Assembly: GCF_900177815.1 (NCBI RefSeq)
Contig: NZ_FXAZ01000001.1
Span: forward strand, 1,302,001 to 1,366,000
Reading direction: 5' to 3'
DNA from: Paenibacillus aquistagni
GTDB lineage: Bacteria > Bacillota > Bacilli > Paenibacillales > Paenibacillaceae
DNA: 64,000 nt
Position 1 is the first letter of the stretch, and each line of letters opens with the position of its first letter. The position numbers and the translations under genes were made by a program. Positions 18,062 through 27,683 of this stretch are shown here, in pieces. The notes under the pieces are model-generated. The model had not been told where the DNA came from. It saw nothing but the letters and a program-made list of their open reading frames with translations, and did no database searches.

Positions 18062-18649
18062 ATGGGGCAGAGAGGCAGAAAAAAGGGAGCGAGCGGTGAA
18101 CAAAGCCGAGCATTGATGCTAAATATTGCTGTAGATGAATTCGCCTTGCAGGGTTACCATGAGACGAAAGTAAGCAGCATCGTCAAGAAGGCCGGGGTTA
18201 CGCAGCCGACCTTCTATCTTTATTTCGAGAATAAAGAATCCTTGTTTCAAGAATTGATAGATTTATTTCGCTCCAAGTTGAAGGATTTCACCCAGAAGAG
18301 CCGCCTTGAACCAGGTATCGCAAAAGAATGCGTTCATCAAAGAATCGAGGAGGGACTTACACCGTTCTTTCGATTTTTTAAAGAAGAGCCTAATTTAGCT
18401 CGTATTGGATTTCTTATCGCTCCACAAGCTGAAGAAATTAAACATCAGCTGGCCGATGATATTCGTTTGAATCTGATATCAGAGCAGCAGGCGGGCTATT
18501 TTCGTGAAGACCTGGATATTGGCATCGCAGCAGATTGTATCGTCGGCATGATGGAGCGCTTTATTATGACTCAAAGGCCTCTCAATCAGCAACCAGAGGT
18601 TTTAGCGGGTGAGGTTGTTCGCCTTTTCTTATACGGAATGAAAAATTAG
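18062..18649 (+). CDS. TetR-family transcriptional regulator
   Basis: A 195-residue TetR protein with HTH at residues 15-65 (VKKAGVTQPTFYLYFENKES) and a C-terminal domain like the YfiR/TetR_C_6-type all-helical ligand domain. ATG 18062 has GAGGGAG 10 bases upstream; TTG 18053 is too close to it. The SLH protein gene starts 20 bases after the stop, so they are probably co-transcribed, an unusual partner for TetR. Confidence 0.88.
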   Translation: MGQRGRKKGASGEQSRALMLNIAVDEFALQGYHETKVSSIVKKAGVTQPTFYLYFENKESLFQELIDLFRSKLKDFTQKSRLEPGIAKECVHQRIEEGLTPFFRFFKEEPNLARIGFLIAPQAEEIKHQLADDIRLNLISEQQAGYFREDLDIGIAADCIVGMMERFIMTQRPLNQQPEVLAGEVVRLFLYGMKN

Positions 18650-18669
18650 TGCTAAGGAGACATTGCTTT

Positions 18670-21600
18670 ATGATGGCAGCAAGAAATGTGAAAGTTGTTT
18701 TTAAAATATGGCTCGTTTTTATCGTTATTTTCGCAGCTGTTCCACTTTCATTCACTCAGGCCAGTGCTATTTCCAATGGCTCGAAACCTTCCGTTCTCAC
18801 AATAGGAGAGCTTCCGATAGGATCGAAGCTCCGCGACAGTTCAACTTGGGACTTTTTTACGGCTTCGATGAACGGTACGGATTTTGCTGAGGACGATAAA
18901 CGAGTACATAAGACCGCCCCGATTACTTGGATTCTTGTTGTTCGAGATGCTTACACACCTGGCACAAGCATGTTTTTATCAAAGGAAATTATAGCTGTGT
19001 TCGAAGGCAATCACACCCCTAATTACAATGATTTAGGAGGACCCGAGCAATGGTTAAACAATAGATTCCGTTTTGCTATGTCTCAATCGTTTCAAGATGC
19101 CATCATCCCATCGTCAACAGATCCTCACGAACAATATGACCTCTTGAATCATAACTATTTTTTCAATTTGTCTGCGCCCGAGACGGGTGATTTTACGGAT
19201 AAAAACCCATATGCTGAAGTCAAGGTGGTTCCACCAGAATATGTTACATCCGCATCGTTCAATGCAACCTATTATATGACGCGAACATCATGGCCCTACT
19301 TAAACCTTCCTAAAATGTTGAATAGCCAGACAGGAAAGATAGACCCAGTCGACCCCATACAAAAAGGAATCCGCCCTGCTGTGAATCTAAATTCCAACAC
19401 GTTGGTGGCGGGGCCGTATACAGATCCAACCGATGGCGAGAGTTACTATATTTTGGTCGACGGAAATTACCGAGGTACAGCAGCTCTGGAATCGCCAGAG
19501 ATGAGCGTGGGACAGGTGGTAAATGTCAGATTCGAGATTATGAAAGGCAACGCCACTATTGATAAGGATTACCAAAAGGCAGTCGATATTACGATCAGCG
19601 GCTATAGTCCCGCTCCTGATGGAACGATTGGCACATTTGCAGGCATGTCGCTTACGGGTCAACAGTCAACGGTTTCGGTACAGTTTGTCGATGGAGTTGC
19701 AATGGTGCCGCTCAGTTTACATGCAGCCCAAGAGCAAACCCTTCATTTTCATATCAACGGACTATTGTTGCCTGATGTGGAGCTTATTGTGCAACCAACG
19801 GCTCATGCGGAATACAACGTAACGATCGTTCAACAGCCGAGGGGACCTCTTGAAGAAGGAGGCGGACAACTGGACGTTCAGCCGATCCTGCAGGTTATCG
19901 ACAAGTACGGCAATCCGTTAACAGGGGAGATGGTACACGCCATCGAGAAATCGAATTCAGGTAATTGGACTTTGGCGGGCAATGGGCCCATCATGGTTGA
20001 TGAACAGGGAATGGCTGCTTTTACAGCTCTTCTGGCTACGAATGAGAGCACGACGCAAGATGTGGAGCAAGCCGTCATTGAATTTGTACTAGCCGGTGTG
20101 AGCGTTGCAGAAAGCGCTCCATTTCGCATAAAAAAAGATAGCGGCAAAATCATCACACAAATGCGACCAGTTCCCTACGTTGCAGATAATCCTGTTATGG
20201 ATGATAAGGGCGGCAAGTTTAAAAAAATAGATTCAAACTTATACATTACAAAAGAATCTTATATGGACTTATTATTCGAGTTAAGAAAACCGGAGCAGGT
20301 CGATATCTATGTCAATGGAGAAAAACGAGCGAGCGGGAAAAAGATCAATTCTATTTTTCAGGTAGTTGAAGGCAACTTGTTATCTTTTGATTCAGTTGAT
20401 CCCCTTCTTGATATTTATAAACTCCGAATCCGCCAGCAACCTGTGCTAAGTTCTAAGGACGAAATCAAGATTGTTGCGAGGTCTGGTGCGATTGGTGCGA
20501 ATACGGATACAGAATCGATTGAATTTGTCCAAGCTCCAACCAGGATTACATTGAATACTCCGCAACTGCTTAAATCATATTCGAGGGTTACGTTCACAGG
20601 GAACATGGATGTAGCGGCTAAACTGCCGATTGGAATTACGACTTCTGATGGATATATCGAGTCTATCATCAGTCACAATGACGGAAACTTCTCTATAGAA
20701 TTTATAGCTCCTTTTGTACCGGGCATGATGAGTCTAATGGTGGCAACACCCGGGATGGAGCAAAATGTAGAGACGGTGAAAAACATCGTGATCTATGAAT
20801 CGTTAAAAATGGTCCCACCCTATACGTGCGAGGGAACAGTCGAATCGGCCTTGACTTGCCAACTGACAGCGTTAGGCGGATATGGCGAGCGAACCTGGTC
20901 CATCATCTCGGGCGATTTGCCATCCGGCGTAACATTAGATCCACGAACTGGACTCCTATCCGGCGTTCCCGAATCAGCAGGGACTTATATAGCTGAAATA
21001 GAGGTATCCGATAGTACAATCGAGAAGGCGAACGTAACGGTAACGATGATGATTAAGCCGCAGCAGCCCGATCCAGACATCGAAGCCCCGACATGGCCCA
21101 ATGACAGTGAACTGATAGCTTGGGATGTGACGCAAACGAGTACGAAGCTGTCGTGGCCAAGTGCTACGGATAATGTCGGTGTGACCGACTACCGAATCTA
21201 CGTTGATGGCAAAGCGTTTACGACGGTTAGCAATAGCGTATATGCAGCTACCGTCACTGGATTAATGGCCAATACGCATTACACGTTTAAAGTCATGGCA
21301 TTCGATGCAGAGGGGAACGAAAGCGTGGGATTGACTGCATTGGTCAAGACGCTGCCGCAGCAGCCTGAGTCAGACATCGAAGCCCCTACATGGCCCAATG
21401 ATAGTGAACTGATAGCTTCGGATGTGACGCAATCGAGTGCTAAGCTGTCGTGGCCAAGCGCTGCAGATAATGTCGGTGTGACCGACTACCGAATCTACGT
21501 TGATGACAAAGCGTTTATGACGGTCAGCAGCAGCGTATACGCAGCTACTGTCACTGGATTAACAGCCAATACGCATTATACGTTTAAAGTCACGGCACAT

Positions 21601-22560
21601 GACGCAGCGGGTAACGAGAGCGCGCCGATCAGCAAGCAAGCAACAACAGCCCGATCTTCGAGTGGAGGAAGTGGTTCTCAAGGGGGTTACGTGTTATCCA
21701 GCAACGCCGATCTCGAAGAATTGCACGTATGGGATGAGGATAAGAGGCTGGAGCTTAGTCCATCTTTTGCTGCTGATACGACAAGCTATGCTGCTCGAAC
21801 ACAAGCCGAACAAGTCAGAATTGCAGTAAAGCCGGCGCGTTCTGCAGCGAAGGTGTTGTTGAATGGTAAGGTGATCACAGACAGCACTATGGCACATCTA
21901 GAGGAAGGCGACAATATGCTGGTGTTGATCGTACAGGCGGAGAACGGAAGCAAGAAGGAGTATACGTTGAACATTCATCGTGAAATACCCAAGCCATCTG
22001 AACCGACAATTCATTTCACCGACATCGCTGGACACTGGGCGAAAAGCGACATCAAACGCGCCGCCGCAAAAGGCTTTGTTAGCGGTTATCCGAACGGAAC
22101 GTTCCAACCGAATCATCCTATTACTCGCTCGGAAGTTACCGTCATGTTGGCAGGTGCTTTGAAGTTGGACTCGAAAGGCACCGCGCCTGCCGCCTTCACC
22201 GATATCGATCAGATCGGCACCTGGGCGAAGCAAGCGATCACTCAGGCGGTACAGACGGGAATTATCTACGGTTACAAAGATGGGAGCTTCCGACCAAATT
22301 CTCAGCTCACCCGAGCAGAAATGGCCGTCATGATCGCCCGGGCGCTAAAGTTACAACCCAACATCAATGCATCGACTGGCTTTGCTGACGACGAATCAAT
22401 TCCACAATGGGCAAAAGGCGCGATAGAAGCAGTTCATGCACGTAGCATCATGAATGGCCGTGGCCAGAACCGTTTTGAACCGAATGAAAGGGCAACACGA
22501 GTGGAAACGACGGTCATCCTGCTACGAATGCTCGATTACCTCGAATATAAGGAAGATTAA
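18670..22560 (+). CDS. S-layer-homology (SLH) multidomain surface protein
   Basis: A 1296-residue exported protein. The signal peptide ends near the FTQASA site around residue 33. Residues 40-250 resemble the DUF6273 surface module (WILVVRD, GPEQWLNNRFRFAM). Bacterial Ig-like segments follow, then a putative-Ig (He_PIG) domain at about 713-795 (SGDLPSGVTLDPRTGLLSG). Two nearly identical FN3 domains cover about 803-892 and 900-992, then a Gly/Ser linker and a cadherin-like beta-sandwich at about 1007-1107. Three SLH motifs lie at about 1117, 1177 and 1237 (GYPNGTFQPN, GYKDGSFRPN). SLH motifs bind pyruvylated cell-wall polymer, so it is wall-anchored. ATG 18670 follows AAGGAGA by 9 bases. Confidence 0.92.
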   Translation: MMAARNVKVVFKIWLVFIVIFAAVPLSFTQASAISNGSKPSVLTIGELPIGSKLRDSSTWDFFTASMNGTDFAEDDKRVHKTAPITWILVVRDAYTPGTSMFLSKEIIAVFEGNHTPNYNDLGGPEQWLNNRFRFAMSQSFQDAIIPSSTDPHEQYDLLNHNYFFNLSAPETGDFTDKNPYAEVKVVPPEYVTSASFNATYYMTRTSWPYLNLPKMLNSQTGKIDPVDPIQKGIRPAVNLNSNTLVAGPYTDPTDGESYYILVDGNYRGTAALESPEMSVGQVVNVRFEIMKGNATIDKDYQKAVDITISGYSPAPDGTIGTFAGMSLTGQQSTVSVQFVDGVAMVPLSLHAAQEQTLHFHINGLLLPDVELIVQPTAHAEYNVTIVQQPRGPLEEGGGQLDVQPILQVIDKYGNPLTGEMVHAIEKSNSGNWTLAGNGPIMVDEQGMAAFTALLATNESTTQDVEQAVIEFVLAGVSVAESAPFRIKKDSGKIITQMRPVPYVADNPVMDDKGGKFKKIDSNLYITKESYMDLLFELRKPEQVDIYVNGEKRASGKKINSIFQVVEGNLLSFDSVDPLLDIYKLRIRQQPVLSSKDEIKIVARSGAIGANTDTESIEFVQAPTRITLNTPQLLKSYSRVTFTGNMDVAAKLPIGITTSDGYIESIISHNDGNFSIEFIAPFVPGMMSLMVATPGMEQNVETVKNIVIYESLKMVPPYTCEGTVESALTCQLTALGGYGERTWSIISGDLPSGVTLDPRTGLLSGVPESAGTYIAEIEVSDSTIEKANVTVTMMIKPQQPDPDIEAPTWPNDSELIAWDVTQTSTKLSWPSATDNVGVTDYRIYVDGKAFTTVSNSVYAATVTGLMANTHYTFKVMAFDAEGNESVGLTALVKTLPQQPESDIEAPTWPNDSELIASDVTQSSAKLSWPSAADNVGVTDYRIYVDDKAFMTVSSSVYAATVTGLTANTHYTFKVTAHDAAGNESAPISKQATTARSSSGGSGSQGGYVLSSNADLEELHVWDEDKRLELSPSFAADTTSYAARTQAEQVRIAVKPARSAAKVLLNGKVITDSTMAHLEEGDNMLVLIVQAENGSKKEYTLNIHREIPKPSEPTIHFTDIAGHWAKSDIKRAAAKGFVSGYPNGTFQPNHPITRSEVTVMLAGALKLDSKGTAPAAFTDIDQIGTWAKQAITQAVQTGIIYGYKDGSFRPNSQLTRAEMAVMIARALKLQPNINASTGFADDESIPQWAKGAIEAVHARSIMNGRGQNRFEPNERATRVETTVILLRMLDYLEYKED
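21061..21654 (+). repeat. Tandem FN3 repeat, period 297 bases
   Basis: Two adjacent copies beginning at 21061 and 21358 share long exact stretches, for example GACATCGAAGCCCC and CATGGCCCAATGA. They encode two FN3 domains of 99 residues each, a recent in-frame duplication. Confidence 0.85.
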
Positions 22561-22877
22561 TGGTATCTATTCGCATTAACGCTGGAAATGTTCACAAAAT
22601 AGTTTGGGTTTATCTATTGTAAATAGCGAAGTAGAAGATAAACTAGAAGAGAGCATGCAATTTGAAATTATAACGTGTGGAACAGCCGTTTCATTCGCGT
22701 TTAAACTGTATAGACGACTACAAAGGCGTAGTCTTACTCAAGCAAAGAGGCTTAAGGTTATAGCATTCCTACTTCGATAGGAAGAGGTATAACTTTAGGC
22801 CTCTTTGCGTTTGCGCTGCTCATTTATAGGAAAAATGGATCTATAAAACTGCACCTAAGAATTAGAGGAGGGTACCC
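22561..22877. other. Intergenic region with a large hairpin
   Basis: No convincing gene. Arms GCAAAGAGGC (22742-22751) and GCCTCTTTGC (22799-22808) continue inward as an imperfect stem with an inner TTCCTA-cttcga-TAGGAA hairpin. There is no T tract, so it is either a weak terminator of the SLH gene or a structured leader of the EutQ-like gene. Confidence 0.55.
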
Positions 22878-23336
22878 ATGAGTATCGATAAAAAAATGAT
22901 TGAAGATATGGTTCGTCAAATCATCTTGGAAAAAGTAGGGACTGAAGCCATTGAACAGAATGTTCATCGAGGTCCTGGAGGGATTACTTCTATTAAAGTT
23001 CCTAATATGAAAGTAACAGAAAAGGATCGTCTCGATACAGGCAACCCTAACGATATCGTCTATACTAAAGATCTGTTTTCACTGCAGGAAAGTCCAAGAC
23101 TGGGCTGCGGCATCATGGAAATGAAGGAAACAACCTTTGACTGGACACTTAACTATGATGAAATTGACTATGTGATTGAGGGACATCTGGACGTTATCAT
23201 TGATGGTACAAAGGTGTCAGCCGGTCCAGGTGAAGTGATCCTAATTCCAAAAGAAAGCAAGATTCAATTCTCCGTGCCGGAGTATGCACGATTTATCTAT
23301 GTAACCTATCCGGCTAACTGGGCAGAACAAGCGTAA
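22878..23336 (+). CDS. EutQ-like cupin-domain protein
   Basis: A 152-residue protein whose C-terminal half (about 60-150) is a cupin barrel like EutQ (IMEMKETTFDWTLNYDEIDY, VIEGHLDVIIDG, PGEVILIPKES). The first 20 residues (IEDMVRQIILEKV) look like an amphipathic helix of the kind that targets enzymes to bacterial microcompartments. EutQ supports ethanolamine utilisation (acetate kinase activity is reported), but no eut or shell gene is in the window. RBS GAGGAGG is strong. It probably acts with the glycyl radical enzyme locus downstream. Confidence 0.82.
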   Translation: MSIDKKMIEDMVRQIILEKVGTEAIEQNVHRGPGGITSIKVPNMKVTEKDRLDTGNPNDIVYTKDLFSLQESPRLGCGIMEMKETTFDWTLNYDEIDYVIEGHLDVIIDGTKVSAGPGEVILIPKESKIQFSVPEYARFIYVTYPANWAEQA

Positions 23337-23584
23337 CGCTCACGTATGCTCACCTATCTTTTTGCCCAGCTTATCTAGCTGAGTTATCAAGCTATCAAAC
23401 AAGCAATGGGGATGCGCATATCGCGTGTCCCCTTTTGCGTGTTATAATCTTTCAATCCAATTTACTATTGTCAAAGATGAAGCGGGTGGAATTCGCATCA
23501 TTTTTCATGATCAATCTACTAATAGGTGCATCACAGATATCGGTCCTAGTCTCCTCAAGGTAATGATCAGGGGGTGAAGCAGCA

Positions 23585-24415
23585 ATGGGCAACAAGCTGG
23601 AATTCAAAGACTTTGTACAAAACAAAAGAAAATACTATATAGCAGACTTGGAGTTGCTCGAAGATGCGGGTAATATTGCCCATACGCATGATTTTTATGA
23701 GTTTTATGTGGTGTTGAAGGGGCAATTCAAAGAATATTTCAATGAAGAAAAACTGATCGTCGATAAAAACACCGTGCATGTGATCCGTCCACAAGATACG
23801 CACTATTTAACGAGTACCAATCAATATGATCGAAATATAATTCGAAATATCGCGATTGAAAAACAGTACTTTGAACAGTGTTTAAACGAGGTAGGCATCG
23901 AAGATTGCGAGAGTATTTTTTGCTGTTTTAAATTAGATGAAATCGCGTACCAAAACTATCAAACTAAAACCAATTTGTTGCTGCAATTAAATAATACCGA
24001 GCAGACGAATCATTTCCTTTTTCAAAATATACTGCACGACATTTTTATTTGCGGTCTGATCCAAAGACGCAATGAGGATGAACGCATTCCAAAGTGGCTC
24101 CAATTCGCATACAACGAGTTTTCAAAGGATGCACATTATATTGATGGTTTAAACAAGCTCATTGAACTATCTGGGAAATCACAAGAGCATTTCACTCGTG
24201 AGTTCAAAAAACATTATGGCATAACCCCCTCGGAGCATATTAACAACCTAAGGCTTCAGCACGCGGCAATATTATTAAAAACATCCAATGAAAAAATAAT
24301 CGATATTGTTTATGAATGCGGATTTCGAAATCTCTCCTACTTCAATCGACTCTTCAAAGAAAAGTATCTCATCAGTCCTCGTGAGTATCGTGACCTCAAC
24401 AAGAAATGTTTTTGA
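23585..24415 (+). CDS. AraC-family transcriptional regulator
   Basis: A 276-residue AraC regulator. An N-terminal cupin-like sensing domain (HTHDFYEFYVVLKGQF) is followed by a C-terminal double HTH at about residues 175-272 (KKHYGITPSEHINNLRLQHA, then IVYECGFRNLSYFNRLFKEK). ATG 23585 follows GGGGGTGA. It lies between the cupin gene and the glycyl radical enzyme gene and is the likely activator of the latter. The ligand is unknown. Confidence 0.88.
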   Translation: MGNKLEFKDFVQNKRKYYIADLELLEDAGNIAHTHDFYEFYVVLKGQFKEYFNEEKLIVDKNTVHVIRPQDTHYLTSTNQYDRNIIRNIAIEKQYFEQCLNEVGIEDCESIFCCFKLDEIAYQNYQTKTNLLLQLNNTEQTNHFLFQNILHDIFICGLIQRRNEDERIPKWLQFAYNEFSKDAHYIDGLNKLIELSGKSQEHFTREFKKHYGITPSEHINNLRLQHAAILLKTSNEKIIDIVYECGFRNLSYFNRLFKEKYLISPREYRDLNKKCF

Positions 24416-24480
24416 AAATATCAATATAGTATTATATCGTCAAGATAAAGTTAGAAAAAGAAGATAGAATGAAGCATCAT

Positions 24481-24510
24481 AAGAGCATCTTAAAGAACAG
24501 AGGTGCTCTT
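24481..24510 (+). promoter_or_regulatory. Hairpin over the glycyl radical enzyme ribosome binding site
   Basis: AAGAGCA (24481-24487) pairs with TGCTCTT (24504-24510). The loop holds the putative RBS CAGAGG and the stem ends 3 bases before ATG 24514. It could modulate initiation. Confidence 0.4.
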
Positions 24511-24513
24511 ACC

Positions 24514-26772
24514 ATGTTTAAAGAGAACAGACCATTTCAACGAGAATTGAGATTCACTAAGGCATATCAACAACATATGAGCAGTGATAAGGCGATTCGT
24601 GAATATGAATGCCTAAAGGAACAAATTCCGCAAAGCTATCGCACGCTGAATAATAAAGAGAAAGATATGTTTGCCGGAAGAATTGAAGACGCTTTAATCG
24701 GATTCTATCCTATCTTTGCCGGAAGCGATGAACTTGATAAAACAGCCTATTGCATCAACGAACATAAATGCCAGACCTTGCTTGCGAACATGCAGGCTGA
24801 AGGCATCTACGAGGAAGCGTATTTGAATGAAATCAGAGACATGATCTCATTTTGGCAAGAAGAGAATACGGTAACCAAAACCAGAAGAAGACTGACCCCG
24901 GAACTGGAACAGGCTTTAACGGGTGACAACTACAATACCGAGATTGGGGCTTGTTACCCGCTCTATCGTATCGCAGGAATTCATTTGGATGCCAAAAAGC
25001 TATTTCGTTATGGGCTAAATGGTTTAATGGAGCTTCTCGATCAGAAGATTATCGATAAACCGGAAAGTGAACCGCTTTACCGGGCAATGATTGGCACATT
25101 GGAGCTGCTCCAAGAGGTGTGTCAGCTATATGTTGATGAGATGGATGTGCTGATCTCTGAATGCCAAAGCGAAGAGAGAACACAAGAATTGCTGTTGATG
25201 AAGCAGTCTCTGATGAACATCAGAGTACAGCGGCCGCAAACCCTGCATGAAGCGATCCAACTGCTGACCATCTATATGTTGTCCAACGGTACACGGGAGA
25301 TCGGACGCCTGGATGATTACTTATGCGAGTTCTATGTAAATGACCTTAAAAATGGAACGATTACAAGAGAGTTTGCCGTGAGGATGGTTGTTGATTTCTT
25401 CGGAATAATTGAAGAAGAATTTACGCGTGATACAAGAGCCATCATCGGTGGATTCGGCCGAGAGAACGAACAGGCAGCCGATGAATTTGCACTCGTTGTG
25501 TTGGATGCCCTTGAAGCAAGACCTTATAATTATCAGCCCCAAGTAAGCTTGCGTTACTATAAAGCAATGGACCAAAGATTATATGACCGCTCTTTAGATA
25601 TTCTAGCCAAAGGCCGTACTTTCCCCATTCTATATAACGATGATGTGAATATTAAATCGGTTATGAATGCGATGGAAGTATCTCAAGACATGGCTGAGCA
25701 ATATGCTTTCTTTGGCTGCGGAGAATATATGCTTGCTTGTAAAAGCATAGGCACGCCCAATGCATTGATTAACTTGGCAAAAGTATTGGAGCTCACATTA
25801 AATAATGGCATTGATCCCTTAACAGGCAAGAAAATCGGCTTGGAAACAGGCGAGATGACAGATGATATGACCTTTGATGATATCATGACGCGATATCAAA
25901 CACAGGTTGATTATTTTGCAGATGCAGCCGGTTCGTTTAAAGAGCTGGTGTATGATGTGTGCAGTGAAGAAAGCTCTTTCTTGCTGGCGAGCATCCTTTA
26001 TGATGATTGCATTCATCGTGGGAAGGCGATCTTTGACGGCGGAATAGAGCACTTGGGCGGAACCGTTGAAACCTATGGAAATATCACCGTCTCAGATAGC
26101 CTATGTGCGATTAAACAAGTCGTGTTTGACCAGAAGAAATTTACAATGACACATCTTCTTAACATGTTAAAGGCTGATTTTGTTGGCTATGAAGCAGAGC
26201 AAAAAGCATTATTAGAAGCACAAAAATTCGGAAATGATTATGACGAAGCAGACGACCTTGCAGTGAGAGCACATGAAGGCATCTGTCATGCCGTGAAACG
26301 GCAAAAAGAACGTACGCGGTTAGATTCTTTGCTTGTTGTCGTCATTAACAACAGCATGAATGTTGGGATGGGTAATGCAACCGGCGCCACTCCTGACGGC
26401 AGAAAAGCACATGTATATTTATCAAATGCCAATGGTGCATACAACTGTTGTGACAAAGAGGGCATCACCGCACTCATGAAATCCATGACGAAGCTGGATA
26501 CATCCATCCATGCCGGAGCCAACCAAAACTTTAAATTCTCAACGGATCTGTTTCGCGAGAGAGCGAAAATTAAAATGCTGCTGGGCGGTTTCTTTGCACT
26601 AGGCGGACAACAAACCAATATCTCTGTTGTCAATCAAAAAGATTTGGAGGATGCACTCATTCACCCTGAGAATCACGAAAACTTAATCGTCCGTGTGGGG
26701 GGCTATACGGCTCGCTTTGTGCAGCTGGATGCCAAGACACAACAAGAGATACTGGCTAGAACGGCCTATTAA
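24514..26772 (+). CDS. Glycyl radical enzyme of the pyruvate formate-lyase family, substrate unassigned
   Basis: A 752-residue PFL-like enzyme. The C-terminal glycyl radical motif is RVGGYTARF with the radical Gly at about residue 730. The thiyl Cys is about residue 402 in FGCGEYM, matching the CxE active-site pattern of dehydratase and decarboxylase glycyl radical enzymes (choline, glycerol and hydroxyproline types have GCVEP). The loop is GC-GEY rather than GCVEP, so it fits none of the characterised classes that I know. The activase follows after 14 bases. ATG 24514 is preferred (AGAGG upstream); ATG 24469 is in frame with a weak RBS. It acts only without oxygen. Confidence 0.88.
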   Translation: MFKENRPFQRELRFTKAYQQHMSSDKAIREYECLKEQIPQSYRTLNNKEKDMFAGRIEDALIGFYPIFAGSDELDKTAYCINEHKCQTLLANMQAEGIYEEAYLNEIRDMISFWQEENTVTKTRRRLTPELEQALTGDNYNTEIGACYPLYRIAGIHLDAKKLFRYGLNGLMELLDQKIIDKPESEPLYRAMIGTLELLQEVCQLYVDEMDVLISECQSEERTQELLLMKQSLMNIRVQRPQTLHEAIQLLTIYMLSNGTREIGRLDDYLCEFYVNDLKNGTITREFAVRMVVDFFGIIEEEFTRDTRAIIGGFGRENEQAADEFALVVLDALEARPYNYQPQVSLRYYKAMDQRLYDRSLDILAKGRTFPILYNDDVNIKSVMNAMEVSQDMAEQYAFFGCGEYMLACKSIGTPNALINLAKVLELTLNNGIDPLTGKKIGLETGEMTDDMTFDDIMTRYQTQVDYFADAAGSFKELVYDVCSEESSFLLASILYDDCIHRGKAIFDGGIEHLGGTVETYGNITVSDSLCAIKQVVFDQKKFTMTHLLNMLKADFVGYEAEQKALLEAQKFGNDYDEADDLAVRAHEGICHAVKRQKERTRLDSLLVVVINNSMNVGMGNATGATPDGRKAHVYLSNANGAYNCCDKEGITALMKSMTKLDTSIHAGANQNFKFSTDLFRERAKIKMLLGGFFALGGQQTNISVVNQKDLEDALIHPENHENLIVRVGGYTARFVQLDAKTQQEILARTAY

Positions 26773-26786
26773 CAAAGGTGGTTCAT

Positions 26787-27683
26787 ATGAAATCATATGT
26801 TATTGATGTGCAGCGCTGCTCGATACACGATGGACCTGGAATCAGAACAACCGTATTCCTTAAGGGATGTCCTTTAAGATGCAAGTGGTGCCACAATCCT
26901 GAGTCACAGAGCTATAAGAGACAATTATCTTATAATCAATCACTGTGCATATCTTGTAGAGCATGTGAAGAGGTGTGCAGTCAGAACGTGCACAGCTTTG
27001 TAGACGGATTGCATAGGGTTGATTATTCCAAGTGCACGCTATGCGGGAAGTGTGTAGAGGCTTGTCCATCGAAGGCGCTTAGCATGATTGGAAGAGAAAT
27101 GACCCCACAAGAAGTGTTTGCGATTGTAAAAAAGGACGAGATCTTTTATGCACAGGGCGGAGGCGGTGTTACCATCTCAGGCGGGGAAGCGCTAACCCAC
27201 ATTGATTTTTGTCTGGAGCTTCTGCAGCTATGCAAAGAGAGCCATATTCACACTTGCATCGAGACAAGTGGGTTTGCTCAAGTTAATCAATTGAGAAAGG
27301 TGCTCCCTTACGTTGATCTGTTCTTGTATGATTTCAAAATAAGCAACGAGCCAGATGCATTACAATTTATTGGCGGCACACTTTCGGTTATCAATCGAAC
27401 CTTTAATGAAATCTACACTAATGAAAAGGCAATGATTCTTCGCTGTCCAATCATACCGGGTGTCAACGAAACAGATGAGCATTTCCAGGCTATTGAAAAG
27501 ATAGTGGCTGCATATCCTGATCTGATCGGAGTCGAGTTGTTGCCTTATCACAATTTCGGAGTGGTAAAAGGGGCAAACATCGGATGCAAGACAGAGGAGT
27601 TTGACTTCCCAACCGAGGAGCAAAAACAAGAATGGATACAGTACTTCCATCAGCACGGATATGATAAAGTCAAACTCGCATAG
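26787..27683 (+). CDS. Glycyl-radical-enzyme activating protein (radical SAM)
   Basis: A 298-residue radical SAM activase. The CxxxCxxC motif is at Cys28/32/35 in GCPLRCKWCHNPES. An inserted two-cluster ferredoxin segment follows at about residues 55-95 (CISCRACEEVCSQ and CTLCGKCVEACPS), typical of activases for enzymes other than PFL itself, then GGGVTISGGEAL. It cleaves SAM to place the radical on the partner's glycine. ATG 26787 follows AAAGGTGG. It forms an operon with the upstream enzyme. Confidence 0.93.
   Translation: MKSYVIDVQRCSIHDGPGIRTTVFLKGCPLRCKWCHNPESQSYKRQLSYNQSLCISCRACEEVCSQNVHSFVDGLHRVDYSKCTLCGKCVEACPSKALSMIGREMTPQEVFAIVKKDEIFYAQGGGGVTISGGEALTHIDFCLELLQLCKESHIHTCIETSGFAQVNQLRKVLPYVDLFLYDFKISNEPDALQFIGGTLSVINRTFNEIYTNEKAMILRCPIIPGVNETDEHFQAIEKIVAAYPDLIGVELLPYHNFGVVKGANIGCKTEEFDFPTEEQKQEWIQYFHQHGYDKVKLA

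Noticed and set aside
22646-22781. A 41-codon ORF upstream of the EutQ-like gene
   Set aside because: Weak RBS, and most of it coincides with the large hairpin, which explains the sequence better.
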